Shown one piece after another: positions 34,696 through 47,300 of a stretch of 64,000 nt of DNA. Each line of letters opens with the position of its first letter. Position 1 is the first letter of the stretch. The translations under genes and the position numbers were made by a program. Location of the stretch: positions 62,001 through 126,000 of the forward strand of contig NW_025930689.1 in assembly GCF_000764305.2 (NCBI RefSeq), written 5' to 3'. The notes under the pieces are model-generated. The model was not told the origin of the DNA and did no database searches. It saw only the letters and a program-made list of their open reading frames with translations. This DNA comes from Hyalella azteca. Its lineage: Eukaryota; Arthropoda; Malacostraca; Amphipoda; Hyalellidae.

Positions 34696-35098
34696 ATAGT
34701 GCAGCACTATGCGTTCAGATCAGAGATGCTGAAGATAATCAAGAAGTTGAGCCCGCACATAGCAGCATTGGGCAGATGTCACATGCAAGTTTATTAAATC
34801 AGTCATGCTATTTACGAGAAGTTTATTCTCCCTTGCTAAAGGAATATAAACTTCTTTATGGAGTTATTGCTGCTTTGAATGAGATTTGAGATGAATAACA
34901 CTTTTTTTAATAAATATTATAGCAATTTAATGGTCTTCATTTATTCTGATTTTATACCAGTTATTGTTGACGCGATGACTATTGACCATAGTTTAATTTA
35001 ATTACTATTAGTGATCAGTAATTTTTAAAAGTAAAAAAATATTATCCCTAATAATATGATCATCATTTCATTTTGATGCCTCTTATTGCAATGCAGTG

Positions 35099-35237
35099 GA
35101 CACTAGTTATCACTTCACTACACTAGTTATCACTTCACTACACTAGTTATCACTTCACTACACTAGTTACCACTTCACTACACTAGTTATCACTTCACTA
35201 CACTAGTTATCACTTCACTACACTAGTTATCACTAGC
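35099..35237. repeat. 20-bp minisatellite upstream of ABCG8-like exon 1
   Basis: Seven near-identical copies of CACTAGTTATCACTTCACTA ending about 35 bp before the acceptor of the first coding exon. Confidence 0.97.
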
Positions 35238-35273
35238 CTCCTGCCTTACCTACTCTCTCTCATGTCCCCCAGG

Positions 35274-35367
35274 ATGAGCAGTGAGGCGTGGGGGGGAGGG
35301 GAGGCGCGGCGCTACAGCATCCCGCACTCCTCCGTCCTCGACCACCGCCACTCCCGCCACCAACTCC
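35274..35367 (+). CDS. ABCG8: ABCG8-like exon 1 (start codon)
   Basis: 94 nt, ends phase 1. ATG at 35274, one base after the acceptor CATGTCCCCCAG. Reads MSSEAWGGGEARRYSIPHSS then VLDHRHSRHQL. Donor CTCC|GTACGT. Because the ATG directly follows an acceptor, at least one 5' UTR exon lies upstream. Confidence 0.85.
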
Positions 35368-38300
35368 GTACGTTCCTTATCTTATCGCTTGCTCCAGCCT
35401 TTTATTTGAATTATTTCCCTATTTTATATCGAGGTAGTGACAAGAGACGGCTGGAGAGAGCTTTGATTTTTTTTAAATAAAATGGGTTAAAATAATATAG
35501 AGACAAAATATGAATCCCCTGTATGTATTGGCTGAATTATTTAAAATCGAAAATACTGACCGGGACATTCGCTTAACTTTTATAGACATTTCACGTTGCC
35601 AGACTTGTATTAAATTCCTCTCGTACTACTGAGTTCCTGACCCTCTAGACTCCTCAAGTTCTCTCGCTCTCAAAATTTCAAACTCCCCTCAAGCCTCCTA
35701 ACCTCCCTGAGCTAATCCTCATCCTCCAAGACTTCATTTCGCCCCCAGAACCCCACAAAGCCCCCCATAGCGCTTCGAAACCTTCACGGCCTTTACAGAC
35801 CAAAAGACACAACCATGCCCCGGACTTTGTGTGCCCCCTATTGTGCCGCCGTACGTCCTAGACCTCCATGAACCTCCTAAGCTCCTATCGTACCTGCATA
35901 TCAGCCTAGCTCCTGGCGTTCCTCCATGTCCTTTTATTGATTTAAAACCTCTAAATCCTCATTCGTGCATCGAGAACCGCCATAAGTCTCATTCAAACAA
36001 CCACCCTTTTTTGTACTCTCAGCTCCCCCTATGCCCCTCACGCCAATGAGTCTCCTTTGACCTTCTCGTTTTCCAAAACCTATTTAGGTTTTTAGGCCTA
36101 CTTAGACCCCCGCATTCCCCCATCTCGCTTTCAGAGAACCCCAAACCCCTTTTTACTGCGGACTCCCCACAGCCCCATCATTCGCCCACACTCCCAAAAG
36201 TCCCTCTCACTTCTCCTGTCCCATGTTTGCCCTCACAATGTCCCCACAGCCTTCTGGGACATCATCATGTCCTTTGACCCCCAAGCCCCCTCGTGCCTCA
36301 GATCCCTCAAGCCCTTCCTGCCCCCCGAACTTCCCCAAGCCCTTTTTAGCGCTCTGAATCCTGGAATGCGGCGTTTAAGGGCCTTGCTTCCAGTATGACC
36401 GCCTTATGCTCCAGGATCTAGCGTTTCAGGAGCTCTAGGTTCATATCCTGCGCCATGATCATCATAAGCCATCTTGTGCCAACACACATTTTTCAGATCT
36501 TCCTTCATGCCTTCTTGGCCTATTTTAAGCCTCCTTTAATCCCCTAGACCCTACTATCCCCCTCGATCCCTCAGTTTCTACCAACACCCGTCACACCCCC
36601 AGACCCCTCTAACCCCCTCACTCCCCCAGACCCCACTAACCCTTCACTCCACCAGACCCCACTAACCCTCCCGCACTCCCCCAGACCCCACTAATTCTCC
36701 CGCACGCCCCCAGACCCGGCGACCATGACGGAGGACCTGCACGCGTGGTCCATCTACCGCCAGAACCTCAACACGGACTTCACGGACTCAGCGCTGGGCA
36801 GCAGCGACAAGACGCCGCTGCCCTACGGCAACTTCCTCCTCAAGGAGGCCACCGTGCAGGCCATCCTCAACAACCCCAGGTGCTGGGGCAGCGCTTCTTC
36901 CCCTTCTGGCTTACCTCTGGGGGATTAGTTATATGCATAGTTCTTAGTTATATTATATAGTTCCAAATACTCGGATTAGTTTTATACATGCCATAAGCTG
37001 GTGTCATGGCTGATTGCACAAATAGCGCCTGTGCGCAAGAAGATGCTAACTAGTGAATCATAACCGTGTCTCCCCACTCCCCAAACATTAACCGTGTCTC
37101 CCCACTCCCCAAACATCATTTAACCCTGCCCCCGCCCCCAGATACGCCCCCAAGAGCGAGCTGGGGTCGAACATGTACACGTACCTCAAGTTTGGTCTTC
37201 CACGCGTCTTCCCCCCCAACGAGGGGCGCGAGGCCAGCAGCGGCTACGACTCCAGCGACGACGGGGGACACAGGCGGGGAGGCCGGGGCTCCTTGGGGCG
37301 CGCCGACCGCTACACCAGGAGCAAGAGCAATCCTGACCTGCTCCATGCCAGGGACTGGAGCTCCCCTCTGCCTCCACACATCCACTCCCCCATCAGGAGA
37401 CCCAAGGTTTGTTGTCCTCCTCTTCCCTCCACACATCCACTCCCCCATCAGGAGACCCAAGGTTTGTTGTCCTCCTCTTCCCTCCACACATCCACTCCCC
37501 CATCAGGAGACCCAAGGTTTGTTGTCCTCCTCTTCCCTCCACACATCCACTCCCCCATCAGGAGACCCAAGGTTTGTTGTCCTCCTCTTCCCTCCACACA
37601 TCCACTCCCCCATCAGGAGACCCAAGGTTTGTTGTCCTCCTCTTCCCCCAACACATCCACACCCCCATCAGGAGACCCAAGGTTTGTTGTCCTCACACCC
37701 CACATCCACACCCCCATCAGGAGACCCAAGATTTGTTGTCTTCTGTCTTCACCCCCACGCCCGCACCTTCGTCAGTAGACATGTTCACCACAATTGGCAT
37801 CCCCAATTTTGCACGGCTTTTTATAATTGTGTGAATGATGCAAGTAGAATTGAATAATAATTAATCCATCAAAATTTTTGTAACGTTATTGCGAAATTTA
37901 AGTCTTGATTTGAGATTTTCTGACTTCCTCGACTGTCCAACCATTATACGTACACTCGTTTACGGACGGCTGACATACTACCGTGCAGGCAGCTTCCTCT
38001 CGTAGTTTTCTATGGAAACAACCTTCTTCAATTCTGTTTTTCATCAATTTCTTATTACTTTCTGTTGCTCTTCATCTATACTTTTTTTTGTCGCTGTTTA
38101 TCTATTTCGATCTTCTATGTTCTACGTCTCTCTAAGCTGCGAAAACTTCTGCTATCCTAGCAACTACAGTATACAAGGATTCCAACAAAAATGTCACTGA
38201 CATTCTAGTTCATTGTATTTTCCCATTAAATTAACATAATTTAATTATATTTTTTCTCAATGCAGTAATTTTTTTCGAATAATTCCAGGTTTTGTGACTA

Positions 38301-41300
38301 GGTTGAACCTCTTATTGAATATAGAGAAATAGAAAAACTATTTGCTCAAAGAGAAATTTTTCTGTTCTTTCTTATTTTGCTCATTGCAAGAAAGGAACGA
38401 ACAGGAAAAAACATAAAATTCCCCGAAATTTGCTTCATTTTAATAAAACAATTAGATCAGATCAATTTGTAGTTTAGAGATATAATAAGTTATTTTGTCG
38501 AGGACGCCTCCTATATTTTATTTGACACCCTCTAGTGCCACGTTCCGTCAGTTCTTGGCATCAGTTGACTGGAGATAATTTATGATGTAAATGCGATCTT
38601 TCTCACACTTATAGCTGATCAATCCAGTCACTCTCACTAATGAAATAAGAAAATTTCCACTATACTATCACTGTACAGGGTCATCAATATTTAGCGTTAC
38701 AACTTTGAGTGGTTAGAACTATGAAATGAAACACAATTGTGACTGTTTGAAAATGTAATTATGTAGGCAGAGGTTCAGAGATACAATTCCCACAATTTCA
38801 TTCAATATGTCCACCATCTGCATCAATAACGAGTTGTTGACGCTTAGAGAAAGCCTTACACGAGTCACGAATGACACTCTGCGGGATTTTGGTCCACTCC
38901 TTCAGCAGTTTGACCTTTAGGGCGTCCAAACTGTGATGGTGAATGGTCGAGACCTTGCTCTCAAGGTATGACCAGATCCCAAAATCCAGAGGATTCAGAT
39001 CGGGTGACGATGGGAGCCATTCATATTTGGTAATGAAGTGGGGAACATTCGCGGACAGCCACTCCTGAATCGATTTGGCCCCATGGGATGGTGCAGAGTC
39101 CTGCTGGAACGACCAGGGACGTTTTTTGAAGTGCTTTCGTGCCCAGGGCAACAATGCACCAACAAGGATATGGCATCTCGATAGTTCTTCTGATTCAATT
39201 TCACCCCTTTGTCAACAAAAAATAGGAGACTCCTTGAGGACTCTGTTACGGCTGCCCAGACCATCACTGAGGTCGGGCATTGCTTCCTAGCCACCACACG
39301 GGATCCTTCGTCCCCATTCTTCGACCAAATTTGACCTTTTTGGGAGTTGAAGTGGTGTTTAACATTGGATATCTTCTCATGACTGAAAACGAGGTTTGGC
39401 AGCGTGCCATCATGAATGCGGGAAAGAAGAATCTTGGATCTTTGGAGGCGTTTTTCAACAACTTGAGCAGACAGTTGGTGTTTTTTTGACACCATAAACA
39501 TAACATAACATAACATAATGATGTCGGCGCTGAAATGTAGGCCTGATGTGGCCTGTCGCCGATTCTTTTCCTTTTCGTGCCTTGTTCATAGATCTAAACT
39601 CGTATCATTTGATCGGATCTTTTCATGACTGGCGATAGTTTGAAGAAGCTACTAGACTTCCACCGGGTTCGATAAGGAGCTAGGCATTTCAAATCTGAAC
39701 ATATATTTTTCCATTGCTTTATCTAGTCTGTTCTTGAACGCGTTCATACTTGGAGCTCCAACGATGTCATCGGGGAGGCTGTTCCACATGTCGGTGATTC
39801 GAAGCGAGAAAAAATTTTGTCGCGTGGAGAAGTTGCAGCGCAATTTTTTTAGCTTATAGCCGTGGCCCCTGGTGTTGGTTCTTGTTTCAAATTCTAGTAA
39901 CCCTTCAGGGACCTTGTATAGACCATGAGTATACTTGTATACTTCAATGAGGTCCCCACGCAGACGTCGATAACTGAGGCTTGGAAGCTTCATAATCTTC
40001 AATCTTTCTTCATAGGACTTGCCCTTCAAGCCTGGAATTATCCTTGTTGCACGTCTTTGAACATTCTCTATTAAATTTCTGTCCTTTTCAAATCTCGGTG
40101 ACCACACAACGTTTCCATACTCTAGACTCGGGCGTACGACGGCAACAAACAACTGCTTCATCGCTTCTGCATCTAGGAACTCGTATGAGCGTCTGATTAG
40201 TCCAAGAAGTTTGTTGGATGTGTTAGCTTGCGTTTCAACATGCTTAGAAAATTTCAGCTCCTTGTCGACATAAACTCCGAGATCTTTTTCCACACTTGAC
40301 TTTTCAATCATTACTCTCTCGTTGCAACCATGTCTTCTCATACTGTAATCTTGCTGTTCATTGTTCTTCCCGAGGTGAAGTACTTATCACGTATCAGCCC
40401 AGTTAACTAAGCTGTCAAGATCATCTTGCAATTGCGCTTTATTTGACACATTCTTCACTGTATTATAAACTTTTGTGTCGTCGGCATACATGGAGCACAC
40501 GCTGGACACTACTTCTGGCAGATCATTTATAAAAGCAACGAACAAAATAGGCCCCAGGACGCTTCCTTGTGGCACGCCACAGCGCACTGATGCCCAGTCT
40601 GACACGGTTCCGTTAATACTGACACGTTGTCGTCTACCTACTAGAAAATCTCTGATCCATTGGAGTACGTTTCCCTCACTCCCCAAGGACTTCACTTTAC
40701 GCAACAGCCGCTCATGCGGAACACTGTCAAATGCTTTGGCAAAATCGAGGTACAATGCATCCACTGGCTCCCTTTCGTCCAGCAGGCGAGTCCAATCGTT
40801 CAACGTAGATAATAAGTTAGTCGATATAAATAAAGATGATAAATGATAAATAATGATAAAGATTAATGAGAAGGTGTAAAACAAATGACAAATATCGAGG
40901 ACAATTATCAACAATTGATTTTGAAAAAAATGTAACGCTAAATATCGATGACCCTGTATGTATAAATAAATTCACTATTTAACTGCAATACAAATATAGA
41001 CGAGCAAGCACGCGACGTATACCACGCTCCTATTTTTTACATATTGGGGTCAGTGTGGCTGTGACACATGGTCCTTTTGAGGCTATTTTAACTTAACATC
41101 TCTCAATCATATTGGCACTTACATGTCATGAAGTTATCGTGATACCATCCTCCTAGCACTGCATCTTTATCGAACATAACCCTTCAATGGTCAAGCTATC
41201 ATTTTAAATCATATTTAATTTATTCGTGTTGGAGGTAATGCTTTCTGTGCCGATCACCAATCATCTTTCGTACATAGTCTCACCATCTACCGCTCTTCAG

Positions 41301-44300
41301 AATGAAAATTTGAGCATTTTGCAGAATTTCTTCAAAATGTGAAGCAATTTCATTTTCCTAAGAACATTTTATGAAGACTTTTTTTGCATCTCATCTCTCA
41401 ATTGTTTGGAAATATAAAACTTATTCATCAATGAATATGAAAAACTATGTGATATTGGATACAGTTAAATTTAGATTATTGTCATTTACATTTTCATGTT
41501 TAATCGTCAAATTAGTTCTTGGTTATTTAAAATTTTGTTAAAGTATTCAAGTTGGATTTACTCCTTCAATATGCAAAACGATTAAAATGGCTGGGAATTT
41601 AATTTATACTAAAATTGGTCACAATTTCTTTTAGTAGCTTCATAACTTCTAATTTCTGCGTGTTTATGTTCATCGCTATATGACTGACATTTTTCCTCCT
41701 GCCCGTTTGTAGAGCCAATCTGCTAGCGCCACTTCAATACCGCCCTTAACACTCCTTCCTCCTGCCCGCCACAGAGTTCGAGTGAAGCTTGCTTGCTGCC
41801 ACCACTTCAATGCCATCCTTAACCCTCCTTCCTCCTGCCCGCCCCAGAGTTCGAGTGAAGCCAACCTGCTTGCGGCGCCGGAGTTCGGCCGCCGCCGTGG
41901 GGGGCGCAGCAGCAAGCTTACGGGCTCGCAGATGTCGCTGCTCTCCCGACAGTCGCGACGCTCACGACAGAACGGCGCCATCTTTAACCAGGTTAGAGCA
42001 TCGTATTAGTTTTGTTCGGGATTGTGATCATCATATTACCGTGTAGTGTTATGCTGGCAGATAGAAACTACTAATTTATCTCAGATCCTTGTGCTTTTTT
42101 GCCTGCCAGTCATTTTCAATTTTCTCCGGACTTGGCCACAAAATTTGAAGGATGCTGAGTTACTGAGCCCTCTGTTTTGGCCATCAAGCATTGCTTGAAA
42201 TACTGCCACAAATATGTTCTAAAATATCGTCAAATTTGAGATTTCGTTAGCATTTTAATGACTGAATAACTAATTTATTTAAGCTAACAACACATTTATT
42301 CGCTAACAGTTCGAGTTGTCTTGTTTCTCTCCTCTGTTTCAAGGAGCCACTAGTGCATAGTGTCTGAGCTGATGAAATATCGCAACTAATTGACTAAATA
42401 GTTGCCATTTTTAGTGAGCAATATTAAAAACACCAGTGAGATCATGCTTAGTGCGTGTTGTGGGAGAAAGGTTAATTGAAGCCAATGTTAGGAAGAAGAG
42501 CAGCTAACCACGTATGAATGTGTCGTCGACCTCGATTATCGAAATCAAAATTTTCTTGCACTGTTCTCTGTATTGCTGGTACCTACTTCAAAAACCTCCG
42601 GCGCGCATTCTATTTATTAAATGTTTCTAAACTACAGGCTGACAAATTAGGTCGGAAATTTATTTTGACAATGACCATTGTTTCTACCTGCAACTATTGC
42701 ACAGTTACTGCATGGCACGATGCTGGGCGGTCTCAACAATTATGGTTTTGAATGCCTTCATTTATGTCATTATTATAGGCTATGAATTGACGATGTGTCT
42801 TTGAATTACATTTATTGTGCTAATAATTATATAAAAATTGTAGTATTCATGTCGTTGCATATATTGTCTGACTCCTTTTCAGATCAAATTATTATTGTAT
42901 TCTCCTGAACATTCGGAGGAAAGCAGATCTATTTCTAAACTTTGTTAAGAATGTCACTAGATCTTGAGTAACATATGTGTATTATTTGGTCTTCTTGATG
43001 CGTTATCATGTCCAGATCTTGATCTAGCCTAGTTAATCTTATAAATAGTCTTCGCTCTACGCCATTTTGTCTCTAGATAGGATTCTAGTTTATTTAGTTA
43101 TAAGCAGTCTTTGTTATACGTTATCATATCTCTAGATCGCGAACTAGATACTTGCCTATGTAGTCTTTGTTATGCATTACCGTGTCTCTAGATCGTATTC
43201 AAGATCCTTGTTATTCTTAGTCTGCGTTATGTGTTACCATGCCTTATAGATCCTATAATCTAAATCCTGGATGCGCCCATAAATTTCCTCGCGGTGACGA
43301 ATGCTTTGGCAACGTCACCAATTTCATACCTCGATGACTACGTCGCAGTTGTCTCGACATTGGAGACAACAATTATTCTTTATTAAATGTAGTGATGATC
43401 AATCACCAGGGCTCACATCGTAGATGTAGAGAATGAATACCTTTGCTACAGTTGACTGTGCGTTGTGAATCGAGAACGAATCTCGGAATTTGCCTCAAAA
43501 TTCTGCCCTTGAAAAATTCGAATAGTTCTGGAATAAGCTAATGGGTTCGCCTGCTGGTCATGTTGAGGTGGGAAAGCTAGTCTACATTAATAACCTAGTT
43601 ATCACATGTTTCACCGAACACAGCTTAGTGATGAATGAACATGGCTTGCGTTTTCCGACTGGTGGAGTCCACCATTCTTTGCTTAGTGATGATTGTAAAT
43701 AAGTCTAAAACAACACACACAAAATTCCCAAATGTATTCGACCGAAGTACTATAATTCCCCCGCAACACAACAACATTCTACCTATACGCGACATTTATC
43801 AAATATACTATTCTCAAATATACTAAAACATTTCTCAAATATACTATGCAATTAATGGTACTTACTAAACTACTTTATGTACCAAATCAAAGTGTCTTCC
43901 AGAGTACCATTTAAAGATTTGATCAGTACACTTGGTGAAGAGAACACTGGCCTACGAGATCCATATGAATGGCACGTCTTGACAGGGGCGTTAGAGCGCG
44001 AAACGATGGAGCTGTCTTCTCACCAGCGCCAGCGTTGCTCGCAATCTCTACACGTCCGAATTTCCAGGCAGTTTGTGGTGTCCGGTATGGTTAATCAAGA
44101 CGACTTCACGTCGTTATCTTGACGGTCTTTGGTGGTCAATGCAGTCGGTGGTGAGGGCCACAAGTCGTTCCTCCAAGGAGAGGAATATAATTTTTTATTT
44201 AAATATTCCCTATCCTTCCGGTTATCCCAAGGTTTTCAATTTTCGATTTTGATCTTCCTTTCTAATCATTCGACCACACTTCCTTCGGGCATCAGTGAGG

Positions 44301-47300
44301 CAACTAAGACTTTGTGCAAAGATACTTCTCCATTTAAATGTAACAATCCAGGTTTCCAACCTGCCAGAGCCCAAAAGCAAGTTTTAGCAACAGTTTTAGA
44401 TGATGCAAAAGCAACAGTTTTAGGTTGATTCAGACTCAAAGGACCCAAGTATACAATTCCCAACCAGCTTGGTCAATCAACCACATAATCTGCAATCAAA
44501 TGATTTGTCCACCCCGAGCTTGAAACTATCGTGGCTCCCGAAAACACTTGGTTGATGGTTCTTCAAACCTAACCACGTTTTACATAATACCTGGACACAA
44601 CAGGGCTCGATCATATCATGGACACAACAAGCTTTAATCACTTCATGGGAACGACAAACCTCGTTCACATCATGGACACAAAAGAACCTCGTTCACATCA
44701 TTGTGAGCAAGTGTGATCGTTTTGATAATTGTTGAACAATTCCAATTTACACACACTCCCACTTTATTCGGGTCTCAGGCTGCTCCTGCACATCCTGAAC
44801 AGCATGGACGTCAACTTTACATTCCGTAAAATATTCTTCATCATCATTCATGCACCCTCGATTGTTGTTTTCATGAATGAATGTTTTACAAATTAACATT
44901 TATTCATTAATGGACATAATGTTAAGTCGAAAATATCCATGTTTGTACTATGTATATATGATGCCTACAAATTCAATCACAAAAACTCAAATAATATTAA
45001 TAGATTAGATCTTATATTAAACTTAAATTGAAGTTCAAATGTACATGAAGTATATAATGAAGGAGCTTTCAATCCCTGTATATTTTTCGTACAAATTCAT
45101 TTGATTTGATCGTAAAAATAGAAAAATCTGAGGTCGGTATTTGCGGCTCAGTAAGTATTACTGGCTGGGGCCAAGTTACATTTATATCAGGCTTTTCAAT
45201 CTGACTAGACAAGGCACATTTATTTGAGGCGCTGCAATCTGACTAGACAATGCACATTTATTTAAGGCTGTGTATCGGTGGCTGATCGAGGCCGAGCCAA
45301 CTGATCACAGATTTCGAGTTGCTGGCGCAGAGGCTGCCACGCCATGCCTTGCGCCATCGCTGATGCCGGCTCAGCTGCCTCGGTGGCGCTGACAGCCTGT
45401 AAGTCTGCTGCGCCGACTCTGGCCTCAGTGTACCGGCGGCCTCGGTCGAATGTGGATGTGTCGGTGGCCGCAACTTCAGTGTCCCAGTGATGTCTGTTGG
45501 GCCATCTGCCGCCGCAGTGTTGACCCTCGAGCGGTCACTAGGTTGTCCATGTAATTGTTTTGCCTCGCTCTCATTAACAAGTAGCCCTCTGAACTCAGAA
45601 ACTGGACCTCGGTTTTGTGACTGTTCGATGTAAATGATTTAGATTCCACGAACTATTCATAGGAGAAAATGAGCCCAACATGAATTAAGGCAATTAAATT
45701 ACGTGTAAAGCTATTTTGATTACTGAAGAAATCTGCCATGTGATATTAAAAGTTCGCTATCATGAGCACTATTGAAGTGAAATTTCAACGAATCAGAAAT
45801 GAGTAGTAAGCTAATTTCATTAATGAACTTCATCGCCCTTATAGTCGTGCGCTGCACTAAGTTTCGGAGCGTAGAAAATTGTATTATGTACAATAATAAT
45901 ATTATAATAATTGTGAGCTGAGGTATAATATTCGGATCATGTTTTGTGTTTGATGGACTTCGTAAAAATATCGTCTGTAAATAGCAGTTTAGATCACGAC
46001 GTCATCGTTGGTTTTGAAAATTCGGCCTCTAGATCCCATTGAGTACTATATTTTAAAAATGCCAAGTAATTTTGCTGTCGCGTAACACACAAACTTGCCA
46101 CAAATTTCCATACATTTCATGCTCCTCATTTAGACTAATGGCCCAGCATAATTATTATTTATTTTCATATTGATTGGCTGGATCTCTTGATTATATTTGA
46201 CCAGCTTTAGTTGGTCGTTGCTTCTAAAGATAATTCAAAGTACAGCTTCCTCTCAACAGTCCAAATAACGACACATTTTGGGCATTGTGATTCCGACTAA
46301 GAATTAAAATTTTCGGATTGAAACGATTTTCTTCATAGCGTTTGTTGAGTATATTGACCCCTCGTCCCTTGTGCTAGGAAGCATATCAGATGATGCGGGA
46401 CGCGAGGTAGTAGACTTGCTGTGATTATTATAACAGTCATATTATTTTAATAGATTATTATTATTATTAAAGCCTATTCGGCAGAAATAGGCAATTTTAT
46501 CTCGAAATAAATTCAAGTTCATGCTATGATCACACGATATAACTTAGTGACACTTCATTCGAAAACGTATTGTTGATTAAATGTCATTGTTATGGATTTT
46601 TTTATACGAATAAAAAGTTTACATTTTGCAGAAAAAATCTAGTTTTCTTGGTCAAATATTTTTTTATAACAAGCTCTACTGCAACAATCTCACAGCGAAC
46701 GTGTGAAGGTAAAGTGTACAGTAGGCATAGGCCGCTCAGTGATGGTGGAGCGGCGTCCTAGGATGCGGTCGTCGCTGCAGCGCAGCAGTAGCCGCTGCGT
46801 CGGCGGCTCCGCGGCGGCTCCTCCACTGCGCACGGCATCGTTTGCTGTGCCCGGCACCACCAGTACCGGCGCGCGTGGCGTGACGCAGCTGCACCGCAGT
46901 GCCTCATACGCCCACGGTCTGCCATACGGCCACTACGCTGGGGGCCTCAGTGACTATCACAACATGGCCCAGCTGAAGCAGCGCGTGAGGCGAAGGCGTT
47001 TGGCCCGAGATGGCAGCGATGTCCACGGTAATGGCAGTGTCTTGCCCTCCCTCCCTGACGGCTACACGCTCCCCAGACTCGTGAGCACCAAAGTCCACAA
47101 TGGCGGATACTCAGTGCAGACCCAGCCTCTTCTCGCCTCCTCATCCTTCAGCAGTTCTCATTCTCAGCAGTCCTATTCCCAGCAGCCAATGCCTAAGAGG
47201 ACCTCAAAGGTTCCTAGAGCTCAGACTTTGCAACACTCCTCTTCTATGCTCGTTCAGCCATCGCATTATGGTATCAGTAGCTACAGCAGGCCAAACTATT

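Larger units (their letters stand above)
39495..40815 (-). mobile_element. 5'-truncated CR1/L2-like LINE
   Basis: Minus-strand reverse-transcriptase fragments: LDFAKAFDSVPHERLL, RCGVPQGSVLGPILF and the catalytic box YADD (40815-40387), then LGVYVDKELKFSKHVE, VRPSLEYGNVVWSP, VQRRATRIIPG and RRLRGDLIEVYKYTHGLY (40341-39652). The 3' UTR ends in GAATCGGCGACAGGCC and a TATGT-repeat tail. A small deletion with frameshift after NWADT (around 40365-40390) separates the two ORFs. No endonuclease domain remains. Family resemblance is to CR1/L2/Daphne-type elements. Confidence 0.9.
38674..40958 (-). mobile_element. Mariner-like (DD37D-type) transposon with nested LINE
   Basis: Terminal inverted repeats CAGGGTCATCAATATTTAGC + GTTAC (38676-38700) and its inverse (40932-40956), one mismatch in 25, flanked by TA on both sides. 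Between them, on the minus strand, lies the C-terminal part of a mariner/Tc1-superfamily transposase and a LINE inserted into it. The transposase N-terminal half is missing upstream of the LINE, so the copy is dead. Lies in intron 3 of the ABCG8-like gene. Confidence 0.9.

Noticed and set aside
45258..45473. Minus-strand 71-codon ORF rich in Pro/Arg
   Set aside because: No domain, no splice partners and ordinary composition for a GC-richer patch.
46696..46708. Thirteen-base micro-exon between CTCACAG and GTAAAG
   Set aside because: The following 13 nt to the next AG is far too short for an intron, and reading through from 46696 in phase 0 meets a stop.
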